A DNA stretch of 28,655 nucleotides from an uncultured bacterium (GCA_905215755.1 CAJMRE010000027.1:1-28655), one strand, 5' to 3'; shown: positions 1-10,302, counted from the stretch's first letter. The notes: generated from the letters alone by a model not told the origin. Program-made: numbers and translations.

Positions 1-84
1 ACAACCTTAATATGTCTCAGGCCCGCCCCCTCCGCCGCACACTGGGAACGCCACGTTGACGTCTACTAAACCTTGCTCGCTCAG

Positions 85-711
85 CTAATTACTTTGTTGG
101 GGATCGATAATTTGCCGCAAGGTGAACTTGGATTGAGACGTGTCGCCCTCTTCTCCCGACTCTTCCTCGTCAAAATCGAAGATCATGATGGCGCAGTTGG
201 GGAGTTTTGTTGGAAGCTCGAAGCCCTCTGGGGCTGCAGCCTTAATGAATTGGCGGCTGGCGCTGCCGTGGCTTACTGCTAGGAGGGCTTCGATGCCCTC
301 GGAGTCCATGAGATTAGTGAGGGTGCCTACCATGCGTTCTTGCAGTGCGCGGCTTCCTTCTCCTCCGAAGGGGACCAGGTCCTCGCCCGGATCCCAGACG
401 TCGGTGGGTAGCGCGTCGTGCGGGCCTTCTTCGAAGGTGCCGTAGCAGCGCTCGATAATGCCTTCGCAGGGCTCGGCTGCTGCGTCCGGGCCGAGGAGCT
501 CGCATGCGACGAGCTGAGCTGTGTCCATGGCTCGGCCTAAGGGCGAAGAGACCACTTTGTCGGGGACGACGCCGTGGGCTTTGAGCCATGCGGCTGCCAT
601 CCCGGCTTGCTGACGGCCTAAGTCGGTGAGCGGTGAATCGCAGCGGCCCTGGACCAGCTTTTTGACGTTGAACTCCGTCTGACCGTGGCGGAGTAGATAC
701 AGTTTCTTCAT
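85..711 (-). CDS. histidine phosphatase (phosphoglycerate mutase-like) family protein
   Basis: A 208-residue protein of the histidine phosphatase superfamily. The N-terminus LYLLRHGQTEFN carries the RHG signature, with His9 as the expected phospho-acceptor. SSPLGRAMDTA supplies the second phosphate-pocket arginine, an acidic IIERCYGTFEE stretch is in the usual mid-protein place, and AVSHGS near residue 145 carries the second catalytic histidine. The fold removes phosphate from sugar phosphates, nucleotides or other small substrates, and the substrate cannot be told from sequence. It is probably cytoplasmic, with no signal peptide. The ATG at 711 follows a good AGAAGGGGAG site. It lies 39 bp behind the cation transporter on the same strand, so the two are probably co-transcribed. 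The family is well supported; a true glycolytic mutase is unlikely at this length and context. Confidence 0.85.
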   Translation of the reverse strand: MKKLYLLRHGQTEFNVKKLVQGRCDSPLTDLGRQQAGMAAAWLKAHGVVPDKVVSSPLGRAMDTAQLVACELLGPDAAAEPCEGIIERCYGTFEEGPHDALPTDVWDPGEDLVPFGGEGSRALQERMVGTLTNLMDSEGIEALLAVSHGSASRQFIKAAAPEGFELPTKLPNCAIMIFDFDEEESGEEGDTSQSKFTLRQIIDPQQSN

Positions 712-750
712 GCTCTCCCCTTCTGCATCAGTTGCTTTATCGGCGTGGCC

Positions 751-1905
751 TTACTCGTGGGTATGGCCTACGTAGTCTTCGTCGATCGTAATCTTGGCAA
801 TCGACTTGGGATATTCCGATTCGACCCGTTGTGCCAGCGCGTGCTTTAAGTCTTCGGCACTCATCTGCAGATCCGAGGGACGCACGCAGTCAAAGATCAC
901 GTTGGTGTGCGTAGGACCCGGCACACAGCGTAGGTCATGAATCGAGAGGCGGTTATCGATCTCCTGAGCCATGGCGTGAATGCGCAAGCGCATGCTCGCC
1001 ACCTTGGGGTCATCGGTCACGATGGGATCGTAGTGAAGCGTGACGATCATGCCGTCTTCGTCCCTAAACGACTGCTCGATGTTATCGAGCGTGTCGTGGC
1101 TTTCCAGCGGGCTGGCTTCGGCCGCCATCTCGGCGTGCGCACTTGCAAACTTCCTGCCCGGGCCGTAGTCGTGAACCATCAAATCGTGAACGCCCAAAAC
1201 GCCGGGATAGCTCATGATCTTGTCTCGAATGTGCTTGACCAGCTTAGGATCGGGCGACTGGCCCAAAAGCGGGCTCACCGTATCCTGGATGAGTTCAAAG
1301 CCGCTCCAGCCAATATAAGCGCCAACGGCAAGGCCGACCCATGCATCAAGATTGATGTGCGTCACCTGCGAAACAATTGCGCACGCCAGCACGGCGCCCG
1401 TAGCAAGGACATCGTTCTTGGAATCCTGCGCGGTCGCATGCAGCGTCTCGGACTCAATGCGATCGCCGAGCTTTTGGTTGAGGGCCGCCATCCAGAGCTT
1501 TACGACCATCGAAAGCACTAGAACTGCCACCAGGGCAAGCGAGAACTCGACAGGTTCGGGGTGGATGACGCGCTCGACCGAGGACTTCACCAGCTCAACG
1601 CCAATCAGCAGCACGAGGGCCGCCACGACCAATCCCGAGAGATACTCGTAGCGACCGTGGCCGTAAGGATGCTCGGGGTCGGCCGGCTTGCTCGCCAGCT
1701 TAAAGCCCAGCACGCTCACGATATTCGAGCTGGCATCGGACAGGTTGTTCATGGCATCCGCCACAATCGAAACCGATCCCGACAGCACGCCAATTACGCC
1801 CTTCGCAGCGCATAGTGCCACATTGGCGAGAATACACACCACGCCCGTCAACGTGCCCACGCGCGCACGGTCGCCCTGCGCACGCTTAACAATCCACTCA
1901 ACCAT
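751..1905 (-). CDS. cation diffusion facilitator family transporter
   Basis: A 384-residue CDF-family divalent metal/proton antiporter in the cytoplasmic membrane, expected to export metals such as Mn, Fe, Zn or Co. About six hydrophobic segments fill residues 20-210. The metal site is visible as ADAMNNLSDA (Asp50, Asn54, Asp57) in helix 2 and as TAQDSKNDVLAT, with its D-x3-D pair, in helix 5. PYGHGRYE between helices 2 and 3 is typical of the family. The soluble C-terminal part (about 210-384) is longer than the usual single CDF cytoplasmic domain; it contains one clear GVHDLMVHDYGPG segment and a second similar IHDLRCVPGPTH segment, suggesting a duplicated ferredoxin-like domain. It starts at ATG 1905 after GGGGGCGGATG. 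It is probably the first gene of a two-gene unit with the phosphatase. The metal specificity is not predictable here. Confidence 0.9.
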   Translation of the reverse strand: MVEWIVKRAQGDRARVGTLTGVVCILANVALCAAKGVIGVLSGSVSIVADAMNNLSDASSNIVSVLGFKLASKPADPEHPYGHGRYEYLSGLVVAALVLLIGVELVKSSVERVIHPEPVEFSLALVAVLVLSMVVKLWMAALNQKLGDRIESETLHATAQDSKNDVLATGAVLACAIVSQVTHINLDAWVGLAVGAYIGWSGFELIQDTVSPLLGQSPDPKLVKHIRDKIMSYPGVLGVHDLMVHDYGPGRKFASAHAEMAAEASPLESHDTLDNIEQSFRDEDGMIVTLHYDPIVTDDPKVASMRLRIHAMAQEIDNRLSIHDLRCVPGPTHTNVIFDCVRPSDLQMSAEDLKHALAQRVESEYPKSIAKITIDEDYVGHTHE

Positions 1906-1957
1906 CTACATCCGCCCCCACGATGCTATCTATATATCTATTGCTCAAACGGATTGT

Positions 1958-1986
1958 AGTGTAGCCACTTTGTCCCCCAGATACAA
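1958..1986 (-). promoter_or_regulatory. possible sigma-A-type promoter of the cation transporter
   Basis: Reading the minus strand, TTGTAT at 1986-1981 and TACACT at 1963-1958 are separated by 17 bp. This is a weak -35 with a fair -10, about 50 bp upstream of the ATG at 1905. The -35 overlaps the T-run of the upstream terminator. An AT-rich stretch at 1930-1940 could offer another -10. Motif match only. Confidence 0.3.
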
Positions 1987-2017
1987 AAAGGCCGCAACCC
2001 ACATGGGCCACGACCTT
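1985..2017 (-). terminator. Rho-independent terminator after the PTS permease
   Basis: On the minus strand AAGGTCG pairs with CGGCCTT with one mismatch, and an inner TGGG/CCCA pairing lies around the loop. A run of five T residues follows at 1989-1985. It lies 38 bp past the EIIC stop codon, so it closes the EIIC transcript and possibly also the fab operon transcript. Confidence 0.6.
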
Positions 2018-2055
2018 GGAATATGGCAAAGGAATCGTCCTTGTGTCGCACAGGT

Positions 2056-3270
2056 TTACGCGCTTACTTCGGCCACGCTCTTCGAGGTTTCGGGTGAATC
2101 GGCTCCGTCCCCCGTCGTCTGTCCCTTCGCCGGCACCACGCCAAAGCAGTAGCTCAGCGCCGCAGACACCGCAAATGCCACACCGCCGGCAGCGCAGCAC
2201 CACAGCAGGTTCGAGATGCCGCCCGTGGCAAAGCCAATGACCATAAGGACATTCGTCATGCCGATGGTATAGGCCGTAACGTGGCCCACGGCCGCAACAA
2301 GGCCTCCGACGGCGCCGCCAATGGCCATGCACGTCAGGCACCTGCCATATTTAAAGCCGCAACCGTACAGCGCCGGCTCGCTTACGCCGCCAAGAACACC
2401 CGAGATTGAGTAGCCCAGCATGAGCGCCTTCTCGTCCTTATCCGCAACGCGGAGCGACGCGCCAAAAGGCATGCCCCAAACGGCGAACGTCGCCATCGTC
2501 GCGGCAATCAGGATGCACGAATCCGTTCCCACACTCATAAACTGCGCGTACGCAAGCGATAGAACGACGTTGCTGACGCCCGCTATCTTTAGGAACTCCC
2601 AGCCCGCGGCAAGCCCCATGAGCGTGAGCAGCGACACGATGCCACCGGAATTGCCAAGCATAAACATAAGCTGGCCCAACAGCATGCCCAGATAGCTGCC
2701 CGCCGGTGCCGTAATACACAGCGAAACCGGAACCATGACGAGCATGGTCGCAAACGGAACAAACGAAAACGCCACGGCCTTAGGGATAACGCGCTTAAAG
2801 AAACACTCCACTCGCCATAGCACGGGCATCGAAATGAGAACCGGAATAACAGTCGTCGTGTAATCGTTGACCGGCGCAGGAAGCAGACCATACACGGAAG
2901 TCATCGATGCCCCCGTCGTCGATGCGGCATCGACAAGCTTGAGTAAATCGGGTGCAATCAATACGCCGCCCAGCATCATGCCCAGCTGCTCCGAGCAACC
3001 GAGCTGGCGGGCGGCCGCCCAACCAAGATAAATGGGCAAAAAGAAGTAGCCGGCGTTATAGAGCCAACTGTAGAACAGGCGATAGATATCGGAATCGGCA
3101 GACCACAGGCCCAGCATGCCTTCGCCCATAATGACAGCGACGGTGCGGAACAACGCCGCGCAGACAATAAACGGCAGCGCCGACATCATGCTTTTGGACA
3201 GATAGTCCACCACGGCCATGGCGTTTGATGAAACCGACGTTGTAAACGAGGTGTTAGAAACTTGTAGCAT
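2056..3270 (-). CDS. PTS sugar transporter subunit EIIC (glucose/beta-glucoside type), stand-alone
   Basis: A 404-residue, highly hydrophobic protein with about ten membrane segments, resembling the EIIC permease domain of the glucose/sucrose/beta-glucoside PTS family. Family marks are NDYTTTVIPVLISMPV (residues 136-151, matching the conserved Y-x-x-x-V-I-P segment) and GGVSEPALYGCGFKYGR (294-310), the equivalent of the GITEPAIYG sugar-binding loop with its key Glu298. No EIIA or EIIB domain is fused or adjacent, so phosphotransfer would need partners encoded elsewhere. The start was set at ATG 3270, preceded by GGGAAAGG; a longer frame to 3570 would overlap accDA and has non-membrane, arginine/serine-rich sequence. 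The gene starts 40 bp after the accDA stop with no evident terminator between, so read-through from the lipid operon is plausible. The substrate is unknown. Confidence 0.82.
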   Translation of the reverse strand: MLQVSNTSFTTSVSSNAMAVVDYLSKSMMSALPFIVCAALFRTVAVIMGEGMLGLWSADSDIYRLFYSWLYNAGYFFLPIYLGWAAARQLGCSEQLGMMLGGVLIAPDLLKLVDAASTTGASMTSVYGLLPAPVNDYTTTVIPVLISMPVLWRVECFFKRVIPKAVAFSFVPFATMLVMVPVSLCITAPAGSYLGMLLGQLMFMLGNSGGIVSLLTLMGLAAGWEFLKIAGVSNVVLSLAYAQFMSVGTDSCILIAATMATFAVWGMPFGASLRVADKDEKALMLGYSISGVLGGVSEPALYGCGFKYGRCLTCMAIGGAVGGLVAAVGHVTAYTIGMTNVLMVIGFATGGISNLLWCCAAGGVAFAVSAALSYCFGVVPAKGQTTGDGADSPETSKSVAEVSA

Positions 3271-3310
3271 GGAACGCCTTTCCCAATATGACATGCGGGC
3301 TGTCCCTTTG

Positions 3311-5021
3311 TCACATCGTGCGGTATCGACCGATTGCGCGGTACTTTTCGTAGCGGAGGTTTGTGAGGGTCGCGTCGTCGAGCTGCCCAAGCGTATCGAA
3401 GGCATCAAATGCCGAGGACATGACGGCACCGGCGATCTCCTCATGCGACAGGCCCTTATCGTCAACAATGCCGTCGATGATGCCGAGCGCCAGCAGATCG
3501 GGGGCCGTGAGCTTAAGCGCCTCGGCGGCCTCATCCGCACGCTCGGTATCCTTCCACAGGATCGACGCACAGGCCTCGGGGCTCACGACTGAATAGGCCG
3601 AGCTCGAGAGCATCAGGATGCGGTCGGCCACGGACAGCGCCAGCGCGCCACCAGAGCCGCCCTCGCCTGTCACCACCGAGACAATCGGTGTCTTAAGGCC
3701 GCTCATCTCCATGAGATTCTGAGCAATCGCCTCGCCCTGGCCGCGCTCCTCGGCACCGATGCCGCAAAACGCGCCCGAAGTATCGACCAGGCACAGAACC
3801 GGTCGACCAAACTTTTCGGCCTGGCGCATAAGGCGACGCGCTTTGCGGTAGCCCTCGGGATGTGCCATGCCAAAGTTGCGACGCATGCGCTCTTTGGTCG
3901 TGGTGCCGCGCTCGATGGCGATGACCGTTACGGGGCGCCCGTCTTTCCAGCCAATGCCAGCCACCACAGCGGCGTCGTCGCCAAAGTAGCGGTCGCCGTG
4001 CAGCTCCACAAATCCATCCAGGCCCAGCGAGATCATCTCGCCTGCCGTGGCGCGATCTGCCGAGCGGGTCTGCTTGACAATCTCGAGCGCGGTTTTTGGT
4101 GCGGCCGAGCGCTTGAACAAATGTCCCAGCTTTTTGCCGCGGCGGCCCGTATGCACAATCTCGTGCGGTGCCCCCAGGCCGGGCGCGTGCCCTTCGTGCA
4201 GCGCCAGCAGCTCGCCTACCGTGAGCGCAACCTCGCCACGCGGTACAACGGCATCGCAAAAGCCGTGCTCCAGCAAAAACTCGGAGCGCTGGAATCCCTT
4301 GGGCAGGCGCTTGTGCATGTTCTGCTCGATCACGCGCGGGCCGGCAAATGCCGTCAGGGCATCGGGCTCGGCCAGGATAATATCGCCCTCCATGGCAAAG
4401 CTCGCGGTTACGCCTCCGGTCGTGGGGTCAGTGAGCACCGTGATATACAGGCCGCCCGCCTCGCTATGGCGCCTAACCGCCGCAGAGATTTTGGCCATCT
4501 GCATGAGCGAGGTCACGCCCTCCTGCATGCGGGCGCCACCCGATACGGTAAAGCCAACGACCGGCAGTCCCAGCTCGGTCGCACGCTCAAATGTGCGGCA
4601 GATCTTCTCGCCCACCACGGAACCCATCGAGCCCATCATAAAGTTGGCGTCCATAAAGAAGAGCGCCGTATCGCAACCGCAGATTTTGCCCTTGCCGCAC
4701 ACAACGGCATCGCGCTCGCCCGAACGTTCGCTCACGCTCTTGAGCTTGTCGGCATAGCCGGGAAACGAAAGGAAGTCCTCCGGCGCCAGACTGGCATCCC
4801 ATTCCTCAAACGTGCCCTCGTCAATCGTCATGCGCATGCGGTCGCGCCCGCTCACGCGAAAGTGTTTGCCGCAACGAGGGCAGACCTCGAGGTTGTCGTG
4901 CAGGCGCGCCTCATCGATCACGCGGCGGCACTCCGGGCACTTGATAAACACGTGGCGCGCGGGAAACTCGGCGCACGACTCGGTCATCGGTCCCTCGAGG
5001 ACGTTGACCGTCTTCGCTTTT

Positions 5022-5035
<14 letters not shown>
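3311..5035 (-). CDS. accDA: fused acetyl-CoA carboxylase carboxyltransferase beta-alpha protein (AccD-AccA)
   Basis: A 574-residue fusion of both carboxyltransferase subunits of acetyl-CoA carboxylase, which moves the carboxyl group from biotin on AccB to acetyl-CoA to give malonyl-CoA. Residues 1 to about 285 are AccD-like: a zinc ribbon with Cys33, Cys36, Cys52 and Cys55 (C-x2-C-x15-C-x2-C), then a crotonase-fold half containing GGARMQEGV. After a short basic linker (GRRGKKLGHLFKRS) residues from about 315 are AccA-like, with ELHGDRYFGDD, FGMAHPEGYRKA, DTSGAFCGIGAEERGQGEAI and GEGGSGGALAL. Domain order is beta then alpha in one uninterrupted frame. It starts at ATG 5035 inside the end of accC (14-bp overlap), with GGGG 7 nt upstream; ATG 5029 is an alternative. 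It is the last gene of the fab-acc operon. Confidence 0.95.
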
Positions 5036-6365
<1,330 letters not shown>

Positions 6366-6375
6366 GAAGCCTTCC

Positions 6376-6798
6376 TTAACTTTCGTGCATGAGTGCAAAA
6401 GACATATCGGCGCGGCAGCAAACCTCACCGTTGACGCTCGCAGTACCCGTCGCAAAGCGGAACGGCCCGCGCGCACGCGTGATGGTGCACACCAGATCAA
6501 CCGTGTCGCCCGGGCGCACCGGACGCTTAAAGCGCACCTTGTCCAGACTCGTGTAGAACGGCGTCGCGCCGCGCGCTTCCTCGTCGCCCATCAGCAGCAC
6601 GCAACAGTTTTGGGCGAGCATCTCGCACTGAATCACGCCGGGGACCACCGGGTTTCCCGGAAAATGCCCCTGCAAAAAGTACTCGTCGCCCGTAATCGTG
6701 ATCTTGCCGTGGGCCTCGTCGCCCACCAGCTCGGCCTCGTCGAGCAAAAGCATCGGTTCGCGATGCGGCAACAGTTCCTTAAGCTCTTCTTTGTTCAT
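6376..6798 (-). CDS. fabZ: 3-hydroxyacyl-ACP dehydratase FabZ
   Basis: A 140-residue hot-dog-fold dehydratase that converts 3-hydroxyacyl-ACP to trans-2-enoyl-ACP in each elongation round. The catalytic His45 sits in LQGHFPGNPVVPG and Glu59 in GVIQCEMLAQ, both at the normal positions. LLPHREPMLLLD (9-20) is the typical N-terminus. ATG 6798 was chosen because AGGTGAT lies directly upstream; a GTG three codons earlier (6807) abuts the accB stop and lacks a ribosome-binding site. It lies between accB and accC, the same position as in lactic-acid-bacterial fab operons. Only one dehydratase gene is in the window, and no FabM- or FabN-like isomerase was seen next to it. Confidence 0.96.
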   Translation of the reverse strand: MNKEELKELLPHREPMLLLDEAELVGDEAHGKITITGDEYFLQGHFPGNPVVPGVIQCEMLAQNCCVLLMGDEEARGATPFYTSLDKVRFKRPVRPGDTVDLVCTITRARGPFRFATGTASVNGEVCCRADMSFALMHES

Positions 6799-6807
6799 GA
6801 ATATCAC

Positions 6808-7281
6808 CTATCCGATCCTCATGAGGCAGCTGCCAAACTCCACGAGGTCGCCGTCGGCCACGCAGATCTCGAGCACCTCGCCGTCTGCCTCTGCCGTTAC
6901 CTCGTTGAGAACCTTCATGGCCTCGATGATGCAGAGCGTCTCGCCGGCCTTGACCTTAGAGCCCACGTGCACAAACGGCTCGTCGCCCGGCGCCGGGGCA
7001 GCATAGAAAACGCCGACCATGGGAGCGGTCACCTCGGTGCCCTTGGGCTCCGGTGCGGCGGCAGGTGTCTGCGCGGCGGGCTCCGGTGCGGCAGGCGCGA
7101 CTGTGGGAGCTGCAACTGGAGCGGCCATAGCGCTCGGCATGGGCATGGGCACGGCAACCGGCTGTGCGGCGCTCGCGCGCTCGAGTTCGACCGCGGTGCC
7201 ATCGGGCTCCTCAACGCGTACGCGCGTGAGGCCGCGGTCCTCCATAACATCGGCTATCTCGGCAAGTCTTTTGGAATCCAT
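6808..7281 (-). CDS. accB: biotin carboxyl carrier protein of acetyl-CoA carboxylase
   Basis: The 157-residue BCCP carries covalently bound biotin between the carboxylase (AccC) and carboxyltransferase (AccDA). An N-terminal helical segment (1-36) is followed by a flexible Ala/Pro-rich linker (about 37-80) and the biotinyl domain (81-157). Lys123 in IIEAMKVLNE is the biotinylation site; the motif reads AMKV rather than the commoner AMKM. It starts at ATG 7281 with GGAG upstream, 3 bp after the fabF stop. The ligase that would modify it, BirA, is encoded divergently at the head of this operon. Confidence 0.96.
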   Translation of the reverse strand: MDSKRLAEIADVMEDRGLTRVRVEEPDGTAVELERASAAQPVAVPMPMPSAMAAPVAAPTVAPAAPEPAAQTPAAAPEPKGTEVTAPMVGVFYAAPAPGDEPFVHVGSKVKAGETLCIIEAMKVLNEVTAEADGEVLEICVADGDLVEFGSCLMRIG

Positions 7282-7284
7282 GCT

Positions 7285-8532
7285 CTAGCTCCTCGTATAT
7301 CTACGCAGCGCGATGGCGGCGTTGTGTCCGCCAAAGCCCAGGTTGGTCGAAAGCGCCCAGGTAAGGTCAGCGCGAACCGCGCGATTGGGCGTGTAGTCAA
7401 GATCGCAGGCGGGATCGGGCGTGTGGTAGTTAATGGTCGGCGGCACCACGCCCTGCTCGAGCGCCATGGCGCAGGCCATGACCTCGATGGCGCCCGTGGC
7501 ACCGATCATGTGGCCGGTCATCGACTTAGTCGACGAGACGTGCGCGGCGCGCGCCGCGTCCTCGCCGAGCGCACGCTTAATGCCCGTCGTCTCGGACGAA
7601 TCGTTGAGCTTGGTCGATGTGCCGTGGGCATTGATGTAGAGACCCTCGGAAGGCTTGACGTCGCCCTCGGTCACCGCCAGCGATATCGCGCGGGCAATGC
7701 CGGCAGCCTCGGGATCAGGGCTCGTGATGTGATAGGCATCATCGGTGTTGCCGTAGCCCACGACCTCGGCATAAATGTGCGCACCGCGCGCCTGCGCATG
7801 TTCCATGCTCTCGAGCACGAGCACGCAGGCGCCCTCGCCCATCACAAAGCCATCGCGGTCTGCATCGAACGGGCGGCAAGCCGTCGCGGGATCAGGGTTG
7901 GTGGTCAATGCGCGGCAGGACGTAAAGCCCGCAACGGCATCGGGGATAATTGCGGCCTCGGCGCCGCCCGCGAGGATCGCGTTGGCATAGCCGTGCTTGA
8001 TGGCGCGGAACGCCTCGCCCACCGCATGGGCCGAGGTTGCGCACGCGGTCACCACGGGCAGGGTCGGGCCCTTTGCCTTGTGGCGGATTGCGATATTGCC
8101 CGATGCCATGTTGGGGATCATCATCGCGATCATATAGGGCGATGCGCGGCGGGGCCCACGTTCGGCAATCGTATGGACGTTGTCGACGAGCGTCGTCATG
8201 CCGCCCACGCCCGAGCCCACGTAGACGCCCAGGCGCTCGCGATCGATGGCGCCTTCGACATCAAAGCCCGCATCGTGCATGGCTTCGTCCGAAGCCGCCA
8301 TCGCAAACTGAACGCAGGGGTCGAGATGCTTGGCGTCACGCTTGCCAAAGTACTCGTTGCCGTCAAAGCCCTTGACCTCGGCTGCCACCTTGACGGCAAA
8401 CGCATCGGTATCGAAGTGCGTGATCGGGCCGATGCCGCACGTGCCAGCACACATTGCCGCCCAGGTGGCAAGCGCGGTGTTGCCGAGCGGCGACACGGCA
8501 CCGATACCGGTGATTGCAACTCTCTGTTCCAT
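7285..8532 (-). CDS. fabF: 3-oxoacyl-ACP synthase II (FabF)
   Basis: A 415-residue elongating beta-ketoacyl-ACP synthase that condenses malonyl-ACP with acyl-ACP. The thiolase-fold catalytic triad is complete: Cys164 (VTACATSAHA), His303 (NAHGTSTKLND) and His341 (TGHMIGATGAIE). The N-terminus RVAITGIGAVSPLG is standard. I chose ATG 8532 because GAGGAG then sits at 6-nt spacing; the adjacent ATG at 8535 is equally possible and differs by one Met. It lies 39 bp after fabG and directly before accB. No FabB-type second synthase or other elongation KAS is present in the window. Confidence 0.96.
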   Translation of the reverse strand: MEQRVAITGIGAVSPLGNTALATWAAMCAGTCGIGPITHFDTDAFAVKVAAEVKGFDGNEYFGKRDAKHLDPCVQFAMAASDEAMHDAGFDVEGAIDRERLGVYVGSGVGGMTTLVDNVHTIAERGPRRASPYMIAMMIPNMASGNIAIRHKAKGPTLPVVTACATSAHAVGEAFRAIKHGYANAILAGGAEAAIIPDAVAGFTSCRALTTNPDPATACRPFDADRDGFVMGEGACVLVLESMEHAQARGAHIYAEVVGYGNTDDAYHITSPDPEAAGIARAISLAVTEGDVKPSEGLYINAHGTSTKLNDSSETTGIKRALGEDAARAAHVSSTKSMTGHMIGATGAIEVMACAMALEQGVVPPTINYHTPDPACDLDYTPNRAVRADLTWALSTNLGFGGHNAAIALRRYTRS

Positions 8533-8571
8533 CATGGTCTCCTCATCCAAGCCGTTCTTCGGCCCTGGTTT

Positions 8572-9345
8572 CTACATCGCCATTCCGCCGTCGACGCGCA
8601 CGACCTCACCCGTAATGTAGGCAGCCGCATCACTCGCCAGAAAGCGCACTACGCCGGCCACCTCCTCGGGGCGCGCCATGCGCTTAAGGGGAATCTGCTC
8701 CTCGGTTACCGTACGCACCTTCTCCGAGAGCTTTGCCGTCATATCCGTCTCGACAAACCCGGGGGCGACCGCGTTCACTCGTACGCCGCGGGGCGCAAGC
8801 TCGCGCGCCACCGCCTTGGTCAGGCCGATCACGCCCGCCTTGGAGGCAGCGTAGTTGGCTTGCCCGGCATTGCCCATCAGGCCCACGACCGAGCTCATGT
8901 TGACGACGCAGCCGCCGCGCTGGCGCATAAAGGTCTTGGTGAGCGCGCGCGTCGTATTGAACGTGCCCTTGAGATTGACATCGAGCACGCGGTCGAAGGC
9001 ATCGTCACCCATACGCATGAGCAGGCCGTCGCGCGTGATGCCGGCGTTGTTGACGAGCGCCCAAATGGAGCCAAAGTCGTTGAGGACCGCTTCCACGCAC
9101 GCGTTGACGGCAGCGGGGTCGGCCACGTCGCATTGATATGAGCGCGCCGTGGCGCCAGCCGCCTCGCAGGCGTCGCACGTCTCGCGCGCCGCATCGACGC
9201 TGCCGGCATAGACGACGGCGATATCGCAGCCATCCTCCGCCAGACCGATAGCGCAGGCGCGGCCGATACCCCGCGAGCCGCCCGTGACCAGTGCCACGCG
9301 ACGTGAGTCGTTGCGCTCGAGCGCGCCATTGTTCAAGTTGCCCAT
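8572..9345 (-). CDS. fabG: 3-oxoacyl-ACP reductase FabG
   Basis: A 257-residue NADPH-dependent short-chain dehydrogenase that reduces 3-oxoacyl-ACP to the 3-hydroxy form. The Rossmann motif is TGGSRGIGRA (21-30), NNAG at 99-102 stabilises the core, and the catalytic set is Asn124, Ser152, Tyr165 and Lys169 (QANYAASKAG). The C-terminus ITGEVVRVDGGMAM is typical of FabG. The N-terminus has about 14 extra residues before the first beta strand. It starts at ATG 9345 after AAAGGA, 30 bp behind fabD. Its operon position supports the fatty-acid role over other SDR functions. Confidence 0.96.
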   Translation of the reverse strand: MGNLNNGALERNDSRRVALVTGGSRGIGRACAIGLAEDGCDIAVVYAGSVDAARETCDACEAAGATARSYQCDVADPAAVNACVEAVLNDFGSIWALVNNAGITRDGLLMRMGDDAFDRVLDVNLKGTFNTTRALTKTFMRQRGGCVVNMSSVVGLMGNAGQANYAASKAGVIGLTKAVARELAPRGVRVNAVAPGFVETDMTAKLSEKVRTVTEEQIPLKRMARPEEVAGVVRFLASDAAAYITGEVVRVDGGMAM

Positions 9346-9375
9346 GTCATTCCTTTCGGGTTACAGCCCTGTGGA

Positions 9376-10302
9376 CTATGCGAGCTCGTCGGCAATAGCT
9401 GCGACCTGCTCGGCCGTCTCGCACGAATACACACGAACGTCGCTCAGCGTACGCTTGACCAGGCCGGACAGCGTTTTGCCGGGGCCGACCTCAATAAATG
9501 TGTCGATGCCTTGATCCTGCAGAGCATGCAGCGTATCGACCCAGCGTACGGCATGGCTCACCTGATTGGCCAAGACATCCGATGCCGTCTGGGGATCCGC
9601 CGGATAGGGCGCCGCTGTCATATTTGCCAAAACAGGAATGAGCAACGGGGACGGCGCGTGACCGGCCTCAATATATGCGGCAAGGCCACAGGTCGCCTCG
9701 GCCATATAGGGGCTATGAAATGCACCCGACACCGCGACCTTCATGGCGCGGCCGCCAGCCTCTTTTACTAGGACGTCGAGCTCCTGCAGCGCCTCGGGCG
9801 CTCCGGCCACAACCGTCTGCTGTGGGCTGTTGTAGTTGACTGGCCAGCAGTCCTCGCCGGCCTGTTTTGCCAGGCCCTCGACTTGCGCCGCATCGAGCTT
9901 GATGACGGCGCGCATGCCGCCCGGATGGCGCTCGGCAGCCGCGGCCATCAGCGCCGCGCGCTCGCACACGAGCTCAAAGCCCGCTCGCGTATCGAACGCC
10001 CCCGCAAAGGTGAGCGCGGCGACCTCGCCCAGCGAGAATCCCGCACAGGCGGCAGGTACCACGCCGCGCTCACGCAGGGCGGCAGCCGCTGCCAGGTCGT
10101 GAACGAACACGCACGGCTGCGTGTTCTCGGTCTGCGAGAGCTCCTCCTTGGAGGCACTCCGGCACTGCTCGCTGGTCCCCGGGCGCACCTCGTCGGCAAT
10201 GGCGAACACCTCGGCGGCCGCCGGCGATGTCTCGATCAAGTCGACGCCCATCGCGGGGTGCTGGGCACCCTGGCCGGCAAACAAAAACGCTACGCCACCC
10301 AT
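9376..10302 (-). CDS. fabD: malonyl-CoA:ACP transacylase FabD
   Basis: A 308-residue acyltransferase that loads malonate from malonyl-CoA onto ACP. FLFAGQGAQHPAMG (7-20) is the standard N-terminus. The nucleophile elbow reads CAGFSLGEVAAL with Ser90, so the residue before Ser-Leu-Gly is Phe where the textbook GHSLG motif has His. Arg115 (CERAALM) binds the malonyl carboxylate, and His196 (GAFHSPYM) completes the dyad. ATG 10302 was preferred, with GAAGGG 9 nt upstream; a GTG two codons earlier (10308) is too close to that site. The start lies inside the 3' end of fabK (13-bp overlap), so translation is likely coupled. Confidence 0.95.
   Translation of the reverse strand: MGGVAFLFAGQGAQHPAMGVDLIETSPAAAEVFAIADEVRPGTSEQCRSASKEELSQTENTQPCVFVHDLAAAAALRERGVVPAACAGFSLGEVAALTFAGAFDTRAGFELVCERAALMAAAAERHPGGMRAVIKLDAAQVEGLAKQAGEDCWPVNYNSPQQTVVAGAPEALQELDVLVKEAGGRAMKVAVSGAFHSPYMAEATCGLAAYIEAGHAPSPLLIPVLANMTAAPYPADPQTASDVLANQVSHAVRWVDTLHALQDQGIDTFIEVGPGKTLSGLVKRTLSDVRVYSCETAEQVAAIADELA

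Noticed and set aside
1..84. Possible gene or terminator at the left edge
   Set aside because: No ORF with a ribosome-binding site that is not a mirror frame, and no clear hairpin with a U-tract after the phosphatase stop.
3271..3570. A 100-residue N-terminal extension of the EIIC frame
   Set aside because: It overlaps accDA, is Arg/Ser/Pro-rich rather than membrane-like, and the ATG at 3270 has its own ribosome-binding site and gives the normal EIIC N-terminus.
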